Source: Paenirhizobium cremeum
Lineage (GTDB): Bacteria; Pseudomonadota; Alphaproteobacteria; Rhizobiales; Rhizobiaceae
Length of the DNA: 64,000 bases
NCBI RefSeq assembly: GCF_022884085.1
Contig: NZ_JAGGCS010000002.1
Coordinates: forward strand, 496,001-560,000
Direction: 5' to 3'
Shown here: piece by piece, positions 1 to 9,703 of the stretch
Position numbering within the stretch: the first letter of the stretch is position 1
Layout of the letters: the number at the start of each line of letters is the position of its first letter
The notes under the pieces: model-generated
What the model was told of the DNA's origin: nothing
Seen by the model: only the letters and a program-made list of their open reading frames with translations
Databases searched by the model: none
Program-made: the position numbers and the translations under genes

Positions 1-297
1 CGGCTGAAGATCATTCTCGCTGGGGGTAGCGCGTTGCAATGCGCCGCCTTCGTTTTCCCATTCGTTCAAGGCTTCGGCAGTATCTTGCTTGTTTATGGCC
101 GATGGGTCACGAGGCTCGTTGCCAACCATGCCGGCTTTAATGCGGCTGATTGTTGACAGCTCCTCTTCATAGTCCCTGCCGGCGACGGCGACGAGATTTG
201 CAGTAGCGTAGGCCGCACGGCTAAGAAGACGCATCAAGATGCCCTGGCTGTATTCACGGACAGCTGCTCGGCGAGTGAATATGTGAACCGCTACCAT
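1..297 (-). CDS. Hypothetical protein, cut by the window edge
   Basis: The frame is open from an ATG at 297 and runs off the left edge, so 99 residues are visible and the C-terminus is missing. An in-frame ATG also exists at 303, but a GGAGG lies only about one base before it and about seven bases before the ATG at 297, so 297 is the better start. The N-terminal third is basic and slightly hydrophobic; the rest is polar and acidic. I recognise no domain. It overlaps the end of the 40-residue gene upstream by seven bases, which suggests translational coupling. The function is unknown. Confidence 0.5.
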   Translation of the reverse strand, partial: MVAVHIFTRRAAVREYSQGILMRLLSRAAYATANLVAVAGRDYEEELSTISRIKAGMVGNEPRDPSAINKQDTAEALNEWENEGGALQRATPSENDLQP

Positions 298-413
298 AGC
301 CATCCCTCCGTCAGAACAAATGCGACGAAGATCATGCTGAGACCGGACACGCCATAGCCGATCATTTCGGCAAGCGTGTACTGTTTATAAGGGTTGTGGG
401 AGATGGAAGACAT
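291..413 (-). CDS. Small membrane protein, 40 aa, unknown function
   Basis: A 40-codon frame starts at ATG 413 behind a strong AGGAGG about six bases upstream and ends in TAG at 291. The protein has a polar N-terminus (SSISHNPYKQYT) followed by one hydrophobic helix of about 20 residues (MIGYGVSGLSMIFVAFVL) and ends TEGWLW. This fits a single-span small membrane protein. Its last codons contain the ribosome binding site and start of the downstream gene, so the two are probably co-translated. I cannot assign a family. The good ribosome binding site and the overlap are the main reasons to call it real. Confidence 0.5.
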   Translation of the reverse strand: MSSISHNPYKQYTLAEMIGYGVSGLSMIFVAFVLTEGWLW

Positions 414-566
414 GACGTCCTCCTTTGTTGGGGCGAAGAGCATCCCCTTCTGTCACCAGCGCCCGTTTTGTGTGCTGGAGATAAACGTTTATGCGCTTCA
501 ATTGTGTCGGGAGAGTGATGACATATGACTGTAAGACAGACTATGAAGCATCAGCTTTCGGTTTTG

Positions 567-598
567 TGTGCCAAAGCCAATGTTGATTTGTGCCAAAG
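567..598. repeat. Direct repeat TGTGCCAAAG, two copies 22 bp apart
   Basis: TGTGCCAAAG occurs at 567-576 and again at 589-598. The 22-base period is two helical turns, so both copies would lie on the same DNA face. They lie about 155-185 bases upstream of the 40-aa gene on the minus strand and beyond the 3' end of the tRNA. A regulator site is a possibility; there is no direct evidence. Confidence 0.35.
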
Positions 599-654
599 GC
601 AGCGCCGCGCGCATCAAGGTATCCAGCGGAAGGTCATAGGGGAGAAGGAGAATT

Positions 655-731
655 TGGTAGCGGGAGGCGGACTTGAACCGCCGACCTTGGGGTTATGAAT
701 CCCACGCTCTAACCACCTGAGCTATCCCGCC
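655..731 (-). tRNA. tRNA-Met (anticodon CAT), elongator type
   Basis: On the minus strand a complete cloverleaf can be drawn. The acceptor stem is GGCGGGA/TCCCGCT, then a D arm GCTC...GAGC, an anticodon loop TTCATAA with anticodon CAT, a T arm with GTTCAAG, and an encoded CCA end at 655-657. Position 1 is G opposite U72, a wobble pair; initiator tRNAs normally carry a C1-A72 mismatch, so this is the elongator form. The Ile2 (lysidine) CAT tRNA has a different acceptor and D arm and is less likely. Confidence 0.92.
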
Positions 732-867
732 ACACATCGGTCGAGGCGTTTGAAAAATCAAAGCCGCCCGAAGCGATGGGCGGCTTATAAGGCGAGGCTC
801 CCGTTAGTGTCAAGCGCGTGACAGGCAAAAACAGAAGCGTTTTCACCGGCGTTGGGAAGCGTTGCCT

Positions 868-2064
868 TCAGGCGGCAACGGGAGCGGAAAGAAGCGCCTT
901 CAGGGAGGCTTCCGCCTCTGCTGCGCGCTCCGAACGATCGATGAAGCCGCCGCCATAGACGCGGGCATCTGCGCCCGGCGCCGAATAAAGGACACAGGCC
1001 TGGCCGGGCGCTATGCCGGCTTCGCCGATCTCCAGATCGACATAGACGCCGTTTTCGTCGGCATGCAGCATAGCCGGTGCCGGCGGGCGGGTGGAACGGA
1101 CCTTGGCGAAGCAGGCAAAACCGTCACGGGCTTCGTCGGCCAGCGGCCGGTCGCCCAGCCAGTTGATGTCGCGCAGGTAGACGCGGTGGGTTTCCAGCGC
1201 TTCCTTCGGGCCGACGATGACGCGGCGCGAGCGGGCATCGAGATAGATGACGTAGAGCGGTTCGCCCGTGGCGACGCCCAAGCCCTTCCTCTGTCCGATG
1301 GTGTAATGCAGGATGCCTTCATGGCGACCGAGCACACGGCCGTCGAGATGCACGATATCGCCGCCAAGCGCTGAATCGGGGCGGAGCTTGGTGATGATGT
1401 CGGCATATTTGCCCTGCGGCACGAAACAGATGTCCTGGCTGTCCGCCTTCTGGGCGACGACGAGGCCCATTTCCTCGGCCAGCGCCCGGGTTTCGGCCTT
1501 GGAGAGGCCGCCCAGCGGAAAGCGCAGGTAATCGATCTGTTCCTGCGTCGTAGCGAACAGGAAGTAGCTCTGGTCGCGTTCGCTGTCGATCGGGCGGAAG
1601 AGCGCCCGATGGCCCGGATTGCCGGGAAGGGGCGTCGCCTTGGAACGGATATAATGGCCGGTTGCCAGCGCGTCGGCGCCGAGTTCCCTGGCGGTCGCCA
1701 AGAGGTCGGCGAACTTGACGGTCTGGTTGCATGCAACGCAGGGGATCGGCGTTTCTCCGGCGACATAGCTTTCCATGAACGGGTTGATGACCGTGTCGCG
1801 GAAGCGCTGTTCGTAATCGAGGACGTAATGGGGAATGCCGAGCGTTTCGCAGACGCGGCGCGCATCGTCGATGTCCTGGCCGGCGCAGCAGGAGCCGGCG
1901 CGATGCACGGCGGCGCCGTGATCGTAGAGCTGCAGCGTGATGCCGAGGACATCGTAGCCCTCGCGTTTGAGGATGCCGGCGACAACGGACGAATCCACGC
2001 CGCCCGACATCGCCACAACGACGCGGGTATCTTCAGGCTTCTTGTCAAAATCCAGCGTATTCAC
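868..2064 (-). CDS. mnmA: tRNA-specific 2-thiouridylase MnmA
   Basis: MnmA makes the 2-thio group of s2U34 in tRNA-Lys, -Glu and -Gln, using sulfur relayed from IscS. The 398-aa protein has the PP-loop ATP site SGGVDSS (residues 20-26), the two catalytic cysteines (C112 in CVACN, C213 in DSQDICFV), the GHY motif near 136-138 and the tRNA-binding [11 protein letters not shown] segment in the C-terminal half. Length and motif order match the family. The gene is divergent from the dipeptide epimerase with about 200 bases between them and lies just downstream of the tRNA-Met, which is on the same strand but separately transcribed. Confidence 0.96.
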   Translation of the reverse strand: MNTLDFDKKPEDTRVVVAMSGGVDSSVVAGILKREGYDVLGITLQLYDHGAAVHRAGSCCAGQDIDDARRVCETLGIPHYVLDYEQRFRDTVINPFMESYVAGETPIPCVACNQTVKFADLLATARELGADALATGHYIRSKATPLPGNPGHRALFRPIDSERDQSYFLFATTQEQIDYLRFPLGGLSKAETRALAEEMGLVVAQKADSQDICFVPQGKYADIITKLRPDSALGGDIVHLDGRVLGRHEGILHYTIGQRKGLGVATGEPLYVIYLDARSRRVIVGPKEALETHRVYLRDINWLGDRPLADEARDGFACFAKVRSTRPPAPAMLHADENGVYVDLEIGEAGIAPGQACVLYSAPGADARVYGGGFIDRSERAAEAEASLKALLSAPVAA

Positions 2065-2266
2065 GGGGCTTGTCCGCCAATTTCATGCGTTAGAAAGGCG
2101 AGGCATGCGGCCGGCATTCCGCCATCGGAATGCGGCAAATTGCGATTATGGATCGCGAAGACCTCGACCAGATTGTTGACGGATATAGAAAGGATTGCCG
2201 TCCCGCGCAAGGGGCGGCGATTCGGGAGCGGCGGCAAGGGCCCTGCAGGCAAAGGAATGGACGACG

Positions 2267-3253
2267 ATGACAGGCCTCATTCTGACTGCGACGGAAGAGC
2301 GTTTTCCGGTCGCCGGCAGCTTCACCATTTCGCGCGGGTCGCGCACCGAAATCCACGTCGTGACGGTTATGCTTTCGGACGGCAGTTTCACCGGGCGAGG
2401 CGAGTGCGTGCCCTATGCCCGCTATGACGAGACCGTCGACGGGGTGATCGCGACCATTCTTTCCTGTGCGGCCGACCTGAAGACGGGCATGACGCGCGAG
2501 GCGCTGCAAGCGCGGCTGCCGGCGGGGGCCGCGCGCAACGGCCTCGATTGCGCCTTCTGGGATCTCGAGGCAAAACGCGGCGGACGGCCCGCCTGGCAGA
2601 TTGCCGGCCTGTCCACGCCGAAGCCGGTCGAGACCGCCTTCACGCTGTCGCTCGGGACGCCCGAGAGCATGCGCGAGGCTGCGGCGAAGAATGCTGCGCG
2701 GCCGCTCCTCAAGGTGAAGCTCGGCGGCGAGGGCGATATCGAACGGATCGAGGCGGTGAGGGCGGGCGCGCCTGCCTCGAAAATCATCGTCGATGCCAAT
2801 GAGGGCTGGTCGATCGATGAGTATCAGGCGCTTGCGCCCGTTCTGGTCAAGCTCGGCGTGGCGCTTGTGGAACAGCCGCTGCCGGCGGGCAAGGACGATG
2901 CCCTTCTCGATATCGAGCGGGTTCTGCCCGTCTGCGCCGACGAGAGCTGCCATGACCGCGCTTCGCTCGCCAGGCTCGTTGGCAAGTACGATGCCGTCAA
3001 CATCAAGCTCGACAAGACGGGTGGCCTGACCGAGGCGCTGGCGATGCGGGAGGCGGCGCTTGCCGCCGGTTTCGACGTCATGGTCGGCTGTATGCTCGGC
3101 ACCTCGCTCGCCATGGCGCCGGCCTTTCTGGTGGCGCAGGGCGCGCCTTATGTCGATCTCGACGGGCCGCTGCTGCTCGCCGCCGACCGCGACGATCCGG
3201 TCCGATATGAGGGGTCGATGATGCAGCCGCCCGCGGCGCGGCTTTGGGGTTGA
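2267..3253 (+). CDS. L-Ala-D/L-Glu-type dipeptide epimerase (enolase superfamily)
   Basis: This 328-aa member of the muconate-lactonizing subgroup of the enolase superfamily epimerises the alpha carbon of a dipeptide or N-acyl amino acid. Visible signatures are the KxK acid/base pair in LLKVKLGG, metal ligands D (IIVDANEGW), E (LVEQPLP) and D (CADES), and the second catalytic lysine in NIKLDKTGG. The start at 2267 is preceded by AAAGGA and gives the expected N-terminus; the frame is open further upstream but that stretch is not conserved-looking. Related rhizobial proteins are annotated DgcA (N-acetyl-D-Glu racemase), usually beside a dgcN gene, which is absent here. The substrate is therefore open: cell-wall dipeptides or N-acetyl-glutamate. 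Confidence 0.85.
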   Translation: MTGLILTATEERFPVAGSFTISRGSRTEIHVVTVMLSDGSFTGRGECVPYARYDETVDGVIATILSCAADLKTGMTREALQARLPAGAARNGLDCAFWDLEAKRGGRPAWQIAGLSTPKPVETAFTLSLGTPESMREAAAKNAARPLLKVKLGGEGDIERIEAVRAGAPASKIIVDANEGWSIDEYQALAPVLVKLGVALVEQPLPAGKDDALLDIERVLPVCADESCHDRASLARLVGKYDAVNIKLDKTGGLTEALAMREAALAAGFDVMVGCMLGTSLAMAPAFLVAQGAPYVDLDGPLLLAADRDDPVRYEGSMMQPPAARLWG

Positions 3254-3266
3254 TGGCGTCTCGACT

Positions 3267-4847
3267 CTATAATGCATCCAGTTCGGCGCGATGGCGCTGC
3301 ATGGCAAGGAAGCGCCGATAGTCGCGCTCATAGAGGGGGCGTTTGGCTTCATCGGGCCGCCGGGTCAGCGAGGATGCGGCCATTCCGACGCCTGCGGCGG
3401 CAAGCGAGGGATAGAGCCCGCCTGCAGCTGCCGCATTCATGGCGGTGCCAACGAGCACGGCGTCGTCGGTTTCGGGGATGACCAGTTCGCGCCCGGTGAC
3501 ATCGCCATAAAGTTCGACCAGCAGCGGGTTCTTGACGTGCCCGCCGGTGAGATGCAGCCGTTCCGGCCGGATGCCGCTCTTTTCCATCGCTTCGAGGATC
3601 TGGCGGAGCGCCAGCGCAATCGCCACGCAGGCGCGCCAGTAGATGCGGCAGAGGCCGTCAAACGAGCTGTCGAGCGTGAGGCCGAAGATCGCGCCGGTGA
3701 GATCCGGATCGGCAAAGGGCGAGCGATTGCCGTGAAAATCGGGCAGGATATGGAGGCGGGCGGCAAAATCCGGCCCTTCCGTCTGCCTGAGGGCCTGCAC
3801 CCGTTCGATGACCTGTCGATGCCGGGCCGGCGTCGGTTCTCCGCCTTCCGCATGCAGCCGCAGCAGATGATTGAGCAGGCCGCCGGTGGCCGACTGGCCG
3901 GCTTCGACCAGCCATTGACCGGGAAACACCGCGTCGAGGAAGGGGCCCCAGAGACTCTTGCCGAAATGGGGCGCGGCGGCAAAGGAAATCAGGCAGCTTG
4001 AGGTTCCGCCGATCAGCGCGATCCGCTTTTCCAGCGATTTCGGTTCCTCGGCGATGGCGCCCAGCACGCCGAGCGCGCCGGCATAGGCATCGACCATGCC
4101 GGCGGCGACCACGACGGCCCGGTCGAGACCGAGCTCTGTCGCGGCCCTTTCCGTCAGCGGGCCGACCGCCTTGCCGACGGCCACACCCTGTTGCGGCAGG
4201 CCGCCCCGCGCCAGAAGGTCGCCGAGGCCGATCCTGTCGAGAAAATCGGGGCTCCAGCCGCTTTTCTCATGGGCGAGAAAATTCCATTTCGATGTGAGCG
4301 TACAAAGCGACCGGCCGGTGCTGCCGGTGGCGCGCCAGCTCATGAAATCGGCGAGATCGAAGAAATGGCCGGATATCGCCCAGAGATCGGGGCGATTGCG
4401 CTTCAGCCACATCAGCTTCGGGATCTGCATCTCCGGCGAGATCGCCTCGCCGGCATAGGCGAGCAACGGGTGGCGCGTCGCGCTGATCTCGGCGGCCTCG
4501 CGGCTGGCGCGATGGTCGAGCCAGGCAATCGTGTCGAAGGTGGCGCCGCTTTCGCGAGCTAGCGCCAACGGCTCGCCCCTGGTATCGCGTAGCACCAGCG
4601 AGCAGGTGGCGTCGAAGGCAAGGGCAGCGATGCGTTCAGCCGGCAGGTCGGTGACTGCGAGCGCCTCGCGGACGGCCATGCAGGTGGCGCTCCATATCTG
4701 TTCGGAATCGTATTCGGCAATGTGGTCGCCGAGACGCCGCATCTCGATCGGGTGTTCCCTGCGGCAAAGCAGCCGGCCCTGTCTGTCGACGATACCGGCG
4801 CGCGCGCTGCCCGTCCCGACATCAACCGCAATCACGTGGTCGCGCAT
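3267..4847 (-). CDS. FGGY-family carbohydrate kinase (ribulokinase/xylulokinase type)
   Basis: This 526-aa kinase starts at ATG 4847 with the N-terminal phosphate-binding strand AVDVGTGSARAG typical of FGGY kinases. The C-terminal ATPase half contains LHLTGGHVKNPLL, the family's second phosphate loop, and TDDAVLVGTAMNAAAAGG. It is the last gene of the polyol operon, 25 bases after the HAD gene. In this setting it probably phosphorylates a ketose made by the dehydrogenases upstream, such as D-ribulose or D-xylulose. Exact sugar specificity cannot be read from the sequence. A frame extension to 4961 exists but overlaps the HAD gene and lacks family similarity. Confidence 0.85.
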   Translation of the reverse strand: MRDHVIAVDVGTGSARAGIVDRQGRLLCRREHPIEMRRLGDHIAEYDSEQIWSATCMAVREALAVTDLPAERIAALAFDATCSLVLRDTRGEPLALARESGATFDTIAWLDHRASREAAEISATRHPLLAYAGEAISPEMQIPKLMWLKRNRPDLWAISGHFFDLADFMSWRATGSTGRSLCTLTSKWNFLAHEKSGWSPDFLDRIGLGDLLARGGLPQQGVAVGKAVGPLTERAATELGLDRAVVVAAGMVDAYAGALGVLGAIAEEPKSLEKRIALIGGTSSCLISFAAAPHFGKSLWGPFLDAVFPGQWLVEAGQSATGGLLNHLLRLHAEGGEPTPARHRQVIERVQALRQTEGPDFAARLHILPDFHGNRSPFADPDLTGAIFGLTLDSSFDGLCRIYWRACVAIALALRQILEAMEKSGIRPERLHLTGGHVKNPLLVELYGDVTGRELVIPETDDAVLVGTAMNAAAAGGLYPSLAAAGVGMAASSLTRRPDEAKRPLYERDYRRFLAMQRHRAELDAL

Positions 4848-4872
4848 CGTGGCCTGTTTCCGTCCCGTTTTT

Positions 4873-5553
4873 TCATTTTTGCACAAGGTGGAGCAATTCG
4901 GCCATGTCGTCAAACTGCCGGTCCGGTCGAAGGGCTGCAATTTCGTCGCGATAGGCGGCAAGCGTCGTGTGCGAGCCTCCGGTGAAGGCGAAGACGGTCA
5001 TGCCGGCTGCCTTTGCGGCCATGATGCCGGCGGGGCTGTCTTCGATCACGACGCAGTCGCGGGGGGCAAAACCCATGGCGGCGGCGGCATGAAGAAAGAG
5101 ATCAGGCGCCGGCTTGCCGTTTTTGACCATCGTCGCGCTAAAGAGATGTGGCGAGAAACGGTCCATCAGACCTGTGACCGTCAGCGACAGGGCGATACGC
5201 TCCGGCTGGCTGGACGAGGCAACGCACCAGCGGATACCGGCTGCGGCCAGCGCATCGAGCGCTTCCGCGATGCCGGGCATCGGTTTGAGCTCGCTGCGGA
5301 ATCTTGCATAGAGGGCGTTCCTCAGGTCGAGGAGGAAGGGTTCTCCGATTTCGAGCGAAAATTCGTCGCGTGCCGTCGCAATCACCGCCGCAAGGCTCTT
5401 GCCGAGAAAACGCCGATGGGCATAGTCTGCATCGATTGTCACGCCGGCCTGCCGGAAGGCATCGACGAGAACGGCGAGCGAGATCGGCTCGCTGTCGACG
5501 AGCACGCCGTCGCAATCGAAGATGACCAGCCGTTTGCCGTCCTTCCCCATCAT
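4873..5553 (-). CDS. HAD-superfamily sugar phosphatase/phosphoglucomutase-like hydrolase
   Basis: This 226-aa HAD hydrolase of subfamily IA has motif I FDCDGVLVDSEP near residue 12, with the Asp nucleophile and the Asp acid two residues later. Motif II is the serine in VASSSQPER, motif III is the lysine in KNGKPAPD, and motif IV is VVIEDSPAGI. The insertion after motif I marks a type C1 cap domain, typical of small sugar-phosphate phosphatases and beta-phosphoglucomutases. It begins four bases after mtlK and is clearly part of the same transcript. A role in removing phosphate from a polyol or sugar phosphate is an inference from context. Confidence 0.85.
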   Translation of the reverse strand: MMGKDGKRLVIFDCDGVLVDSEPISLAVLVDAFRQAGVTIDADYAHRRFLGKSLAAVIATARDEFSLEIGEPFLLDLRNALYARFRSELKPMPGIAEALDALAAAGIRWCVASSSQPERIALSLTVTGLMDRFSPHLFSATMVKNGKPAPDLFLHAAAAMGFAPRDCVVIEDSPAGIMAAKAAGMTVFAFTGGSHTTLAAYRDEIAALRPDRQFDDMAELLHLVQK

Positions 5554-5557
5554 CGGA

Positions 5558-7042
5558 TCAGGCCGCGAGCCTGCCGTCGAGATAGCGCTTCAGCGTTTCC
5601 GCGGTGCCGACCTCGCGGAGCGTTGCGAGCGCATGGCTGAAGCGTTTGATGAAGAGCGGGTTCTGGCCGACCGCGCCGAAGATATCGCCAAGCGCCAGGA
5701 ATGCCTTCGGGTCGTCGCGGGAGGCAAGGGCTGCCTTCTGCAGGCGCTCGGCGCTTGCGTCGTTGAAGGCGATGGTCTTTCCGCCGTCCGACTTGCCCTC
5801 GAAATAGCGGCACCAGAGCGCCGAGACCAGCGCCAGCCCAACGACATCCAGTCCCTTGTTCAGGCGGTCGGCGGTGGAGGGCAAGATGAATTTCGGCTGG
5901 CGGTTCGAGCCGTCCTGGGCGAGACGTGGAATGGTGTCGCCGATCTTCGGATTGGAAAAGCGGCGTTCGATGAGCTGGAAATAGTCTTCGAGGCTGGTGT
6001 CCGGCACCGGCGGCACAACGGGGATGATTTCGTCTCTCTCCAGCTTGGCGAGGAAGGCACGGACCAGCGGTTCCTCCATCGCCTCGTGAACGAAATGGAT
6101 GTCCATCAGCGCGGCGGGATAGGCGATGGCCGCATGGCCGCCGTTCAGGATGCGCAGCTTCATCAGTTCGTAGGGCGCGACATCCGGCACGAAGGTGACG
6201 CCGACTTCTTCGAGCGCCGGGCGGCCGAGCGGAAAGCGATCCTCCAGAACCCATTGCTTGAACTCCTCGCAGAAGACCGGCCAGCCGTCCTCGATGCCGT
6301 AGGTATCGCGGGCGATGGCGATTTCGCGTTCGCCGGTTGCCGGCGTGATGCGGTCGACCATGGAATTGGGAAAGGCCACGTTTTCATGGATCCAGTGGGC
6401 GAAGTCGGCATCCGATAGTTTCGCAAGGCCGGTGACGGTGGCCTCCGTCACTTCGCCATTGCCGGGAATGTTGTCGCAGCACATGACGGTGAAGGGCGGA
6501 ATGCCCTTGGCCCTGCGCGCCTTCAGACCGGCGATGATGAGGCCGAACACGGTCTTCGGCTCTCCGGGATTGGCGGCGTCGGCCACCATGGCCGGATGGC
6601 CGGGGTCGAACTTGCCGGTTGCCGGATCGATGAAATAGCCGCCCTCGGTGATGGTCATCGACACGATGCGGATCGCCGGATCGGAAAGGGCAGCGATGAT
6701 ATCGCCGAAATCCGGGGCGGCGATCATACCCGTCATCGGGCCGGTAACCATGGCGGAGCTGCGGTTGATGTCCTGTTCGACAACCGTCGTCAGATAATCC
6801 TGCTCCTCCAGAGTTTCCTTCATCTTTCGGTCGGACGGCAGGACGCCCGCGCCGAGAATGGCGAAATCCATGTCCCGGCCCTGGTTGAAGAGCTCGTGGA
6901 GATAGACGGCCTGATGGGCGCGGTGGAAGTTGCCGACACCGAAATGCAGGATGCCGGCCTTCAACTGTTCGCGGCGATAGGCCGGAACGGCTGCGTTCCT
7001 GGAGATTTCGGCAAGGTTTGCCAGCGATAGCTTGCAGGTCAT
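5558..7042 (-). CDS. mtlK: Mannitol 2-dehydrogenase (long-chain polyol dehydrogenase)
   Basis: This 494-aa NAD-dependent polyol dehydrogenase oxidises D-mannitol (or D-arabinitol) to the ketose. It shows the N-terminal segment FGVGNFHRAHQAVY near residues 34-47, the central TITEGGY motif, and the catalytic pattern K-x4-N-x2-H in KLRILNGGH, which is diagnostic of the family. It lies between smoS and the HAD gene, the order known from rhizobial and Rhodobacter smo/mtlK operons. Cytosolic. Together with SmoS it would feed fructose or another ketose into metabolism. Confidence 0.92.
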   Translation of the reverse strand: MTCKLSLANLAEISRNAAVPAYRREQLKAGILHFGVGNFHRAHQAVYLHELFNQGRDMDFAILGAGVLPSDRKMKETLEEQDYLTTVVEQDINRSSAMVTGPMTGMIAAPDFGDIIAALSDPAIRIVSMTITEGGYFIDPATGKFDPGHPAMVADAANPGEPKTVFGLIIAGLKARRAKGIPPFTVMCCDNIPGNGEVTEATVTGLAKLSDADFAHWIHENVAFPNSMVDRITPATGEREIAIARDTYGIEDGWPVFCEEFKQWVLEDRFPLGRPALEEVGVTFVPDVAPYELMKLRILNGGHAAIAYPAALMDIHFVHEAMEEPLVRAFLAKLERDEIIPVVPPVPDTSLEDYFQLIERRFSNPKIGDTIPRLAQDGSNRQPKFILPSTADRLNKGLDVVGLALVSALWCRYFEGKSDGGKTIAFNDASAERLQKAALASRDDPKAFLALGDIFGAVGQNPLFIKRFSHALATLREVGTAETLKRYLDGRLAA

Positions 7043-7088
7043 TTCGGTCGTCCTCGAAAGCGAGACATGTTGTCTTTGAAGGCGGTCT

Positions 7089-7865
7089 TCAGTTCATCCA
7101 GTTGCCGCCGTCGACGTTATAGGTCTGGGCGACGATGTAGTCGGCTTCCGCCGTGGCGAGAAAAATCGCCATGCCCGTGAGATCCTCGGCCCGGCCCATG
7201 CGACCGAAGGGAACAGCCTCGCCGACGAGCCGCTTCTTTTCTCCGATAGGGCGCTTCTCGTAGCGGGCGAAGAGCGCATCGACGCCGTCCCAGTGTTCGC
7301 CGTCGACGACTCCAGGTGCGATGGCGTTGACGTTGATGCCGTGCTTGATGAGGTCGAGACCGGCTGACTGGGTGAGCGAGATGATCGCGGCCTTGGTGGC
7401 GCAGTAAACGGCGACGAGCGCTTCGCCGCGCCGCCCCGCCTGGCTTGCCATGTTGACGATCTTGCCGCCCTTGCCGCGGGCGATCATCGATTTCGCGACG
7501 GCCTGCAGTGTGAAGAGCGAGCCCGCGACATTGATCGAGAAGAGCCTGTCATAGCTTTCGCGGGTGATTTCGACGATTGGCGCAAGGTCGAAAAGGGCGG
7601 CGTTGTTGATGAGAATGTCGATGCCGCCGGTTCTCTCCTCCACCGCCTTGACGGCGGCGTCGATCGAGGCCTGCTCGGTGACGTCGAGCAGCACCGGATA
7701 GGCCTCATCCCCGATCTCTGCGGCAGTCTGGCTGGCGCGTTCGAAGTTAATGTCGGCGATGGCGACAGTTGCTCCTTCGCGGACATAAGCTTCCGCGAAG
7801 GCGCGGCCGATGCCGCGCGCCGATCCGGTAATCAGCGCCGATTTGCCCTGAAGTCTGCCGGTCAT
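7089..7865 (-). CDS. smoS: Sorbitol dehydrogenase SmoS (SDR family)
   Basis: This 258-aa classical short-chain dehydrogenase/reductase has the nucleotide-binding TGSARGIG (13-20), the NNAA motif, and the catalytic tetrad with Y154 and K158 (YCATK). The C-terminus [12 protein letters not shown] is the usual SDR ending for this group. SmoS converts D-glucitol to D-fructose using NAD. Its start overlaps the stop of smoK by four bases (ATGA), so translation is coupled with the transporter ATPase. Confidence 0.9.
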   Translation of the reverse strand: MTGRLQGKSALITGSARGIGRAFAEAYVREGATVAIADINFERASQTAAEIGDEAYPVLLDVTEQASIDAAVKAVEERTGGIDILINNAALFDLAPIVEITRESYDRLFSINVAGSLFTLQAVAKSMIARGKGGKIVNMASQAGRRGEALVAVYCATKAAIISLTQSAGLDLIKHGINVNAIAPGVVDGEHWDGVDALFARYEKRPIGEKKRLVGEAVPFGRMGRAEDLTGMAIFLATAEADYIVAQTYNVDGGNWMN

Positions 7866-8860
7866 GCTGCAAGTCCCTTGTCATTGAAGCGATGGATGCG
7901 GTCGGTGTCGGGGCTGACGAACACCGTGTCGCCGCTCCTTGCCGCGAACTCGCCGCCGGCGCGGGCGGTGATCTGGCCGATGCCATCCACCGTGATGTGG
8001 AGGAAGGTGTCGGAACCCAGATGTTCGGCGACCGCGACCTTGCCCTTCCATGTTCCGCTTTCGGTCGAAAGCGTCACATGTTCCGGCCGTATGCCGATGG
8101 TGTGGGCGCCGTAGGCCGCTGCCGTCTGGCCGGAGATCAGGTTCATGCGGGGCGAGCCGATGAAACCCGCGACGAAGAGATTGGCCGGATTGCGATAGAG
8201 CTCCAGCGGCGAGCCGACCTGTTCGATACGGCCCTTGTTCAGGACGACGATCTTGTCCGCCATGGTCATGGCTTCGATCTGGTCGTGCGTGACATAGATC
8301 GAGGTGGCCTTGAGCTGATGATGGAGCTCGGAGATTTCGAGCCGCATGTTGACCCGGAGCGCCGCATCGAGGTTCGACAGGGGTTCGTCGAACAGGAAGC
8401 ATTCCGGCGAGCGGACGATGGCGCGGCCGATCGCGACGCGCTGGCGCTGGCCACCCGAAAGCTGGCGGGGCTTGCGGTCGAGATAGTCGGTGAGGTTCAG
8501 GATGCGCGCGGCGTCGTTCACCTTGCGGTCGATCTCGGCCTTGTCGACACCGGCCATCTTCAGCGGAAAACCGATATTGGAGCGCACGCTCATATGCGGG
8601 TAGAGCGCATAGGATTGGAACACCATGGCAAGGCCACGATGGGCGGGCGCCTTTTCGGTCGCGTCCTTTCCGTCGATCAGGATGCGGCCGCCGGAGACAT
8701 CTTCGAGGCCTGCGATCAGGCGGAGCAGGGTGGACTTGCCGCAGCCGGAAGGACCGACGAAGACGACGAATTCGCCATTATTGATCTCAAGGTCGATCGA
8801 GGGAATGACGGTCGCCTCGCCGAAGGACTTGGAGACATTTTCGAGCTTGATGCTACCCAT
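7862..8860 (-). CDS. smoK: Sorbitol/mannitol ABC transporter ATPase SmoK
   Basis: This 332-aa CUT1-type sugar importer ATPase has Walker [10 protein letters not shown] (36-44), Q-loop [10 protein letters not shown], signature LSGGQRQR and Walker B CFLFDEP, with D-loop and H-loop following. The C-terminal part (from about 240) carries the regulatory OB-fold seen in MalK/UgpC proteins, with the usual IGIRPEHV motif. I chose the ATG at 8860 because the protein then begins like other MalK-type ATPases ([11 protein letters not shown]); the frame is open further upstream over smoG. The gene follows smoG by 11 bases and overlaps smoS. Confidence 0.93.
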   Translation of the reverse strand: MGSIKLENVSKSFGEATVIPSIDLEINNGEFVVFVGPSGCGKSTLLRLIAGLEDVSGGRILIDGKDATEKAPAHRGLAMVFQSYALYPHMSVRSNIGFPLKMAGVDKAEIDRKVNDAARILNLTDYLDRKPRQLSGGQRQRVAIGRAIVRSPECFLFDEPLSNLDAALRVNMRLEISELHHQLKATSIYVTHDQIEAMTMADKIVVLNKGRIEQVGSPLELYRNPANLFVAGFIGSPRMNLISGQTAAAYGAHTIGIRPEHVTLSTESGTWKGKVAVAEHLGSDTFLHITVDGIGQITARAGGEFAARSGDTVFVSPDTDRIHRFNDKGLAA

Positions 8861-8871
8861 GTGCGTGTTCC

Positions 8872-9702
8872 TTATTTGACGGCGCCGAAGGTCAGACCGC
8901 GGACGAGCTGTTTCTGGCTGAACCAGCCGAGAATGACGATGGGCGCGATCGCCATGGTCGAAGCGGCGGAGAGCTTGGCGTAGAAAAGCCCTTCGGGGCT
9001 GGAATAGGAGGCGATAAAGGCGGTGAGCGGCGCGGCCTTGGAAGCCGTCAGGTTCAGCGTCCAGAAGGCTTCGTTCCAGGAGAGGATGATGTTGAGGAGC
9101 ACCGTGGACGCGATGCCGGGCACGGCCATCGGCGTCAGTACGTAGACGATTTCCTTCATCAGCGATGCGCCGTCCATGCGGGCCGCCTCGAGGATCTCTC
9201 CGGGGATTTCCTTGAAGTAGGTGTAGAGCATCCAGACGATGATCGGCAGGTTGATGAGGGTCAGCACGCCGACGAGGCCGGTCCGGGTGTCGAGCAGTCC
9301 GAAGTCGCGGAAGAGGATGTAGATCGGCACCAGCACACCGACCGGCGGCAGCATCTTGGTGGAGAGCATCCACATCAGGATGTCCTTGGTGCGCTTCGTC
9401 GGCGAAAACGCCATGGCCCAGGCGGCCGGAATGGCGATGATGAGGCCGAGCAGAGTGGAGCCGAACGAGATCACCACCGAGTTCATGAAGTGGCGGAAGT
9501 AGTTCGAACGGCTCTGCACTTCCGCATAGTTCTCCGTCGTCCAGTCGAAGAACAGGAAGGAGGGCGGCGAAGCGATGGCTTCGGCTTCCGTCTTGAAGCT
9601 TGTCAGGAAGGTCCAGAGGATCGGGAAGAAGATCAGGATGCCGAGCGTCCAGGCGATGGCGGTCCAGGCGACTTTGCGGCGGGTGGAAATAGCGCGTGCC
9701 AT
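8872..9702 (-). CDS. smoG: Polyol ABC transporter permease SmoG
   Basis: This 276-aa MalG-type permease has six predicted membrane spans. The cytoplasmic coupling (EAA) loop, [22 protein letters not shown], sits in the second half and would contact SmoK. The segment [37 protein letters not shown] is a typical C-terminus for this family. It begins one base after smoF ends, so the two permeases are made together and form the heterodimeric channel in the inner membrane. Confidence 0.92.
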   Translation of the reverse strand: MARAISTRRKVAWTAIAWTLGILIFFPILWTFLTSFKTEAEAIASPPSFLFFDWTTENYAEVQSRSNYFRHFMNSVVISFGSTLLGLIIAIPAAWAMAFSPTKRTKDILMWMLSTKMLPPVGVLVPIYILFRDFGLLDTRTGLVGVLTLINLPIIVWMLYTYFKEIPGEILEAARMDGASLMKEIVYVLTPMAVPGIASTVLLNIILSWNEAFWTLNLTASKAAPLTAFIASYSSPEGLFYAKLSAASTMAIAPIVILGWFSQKQLVRGLTFGAVK

Positions 9703-9703
9703 G

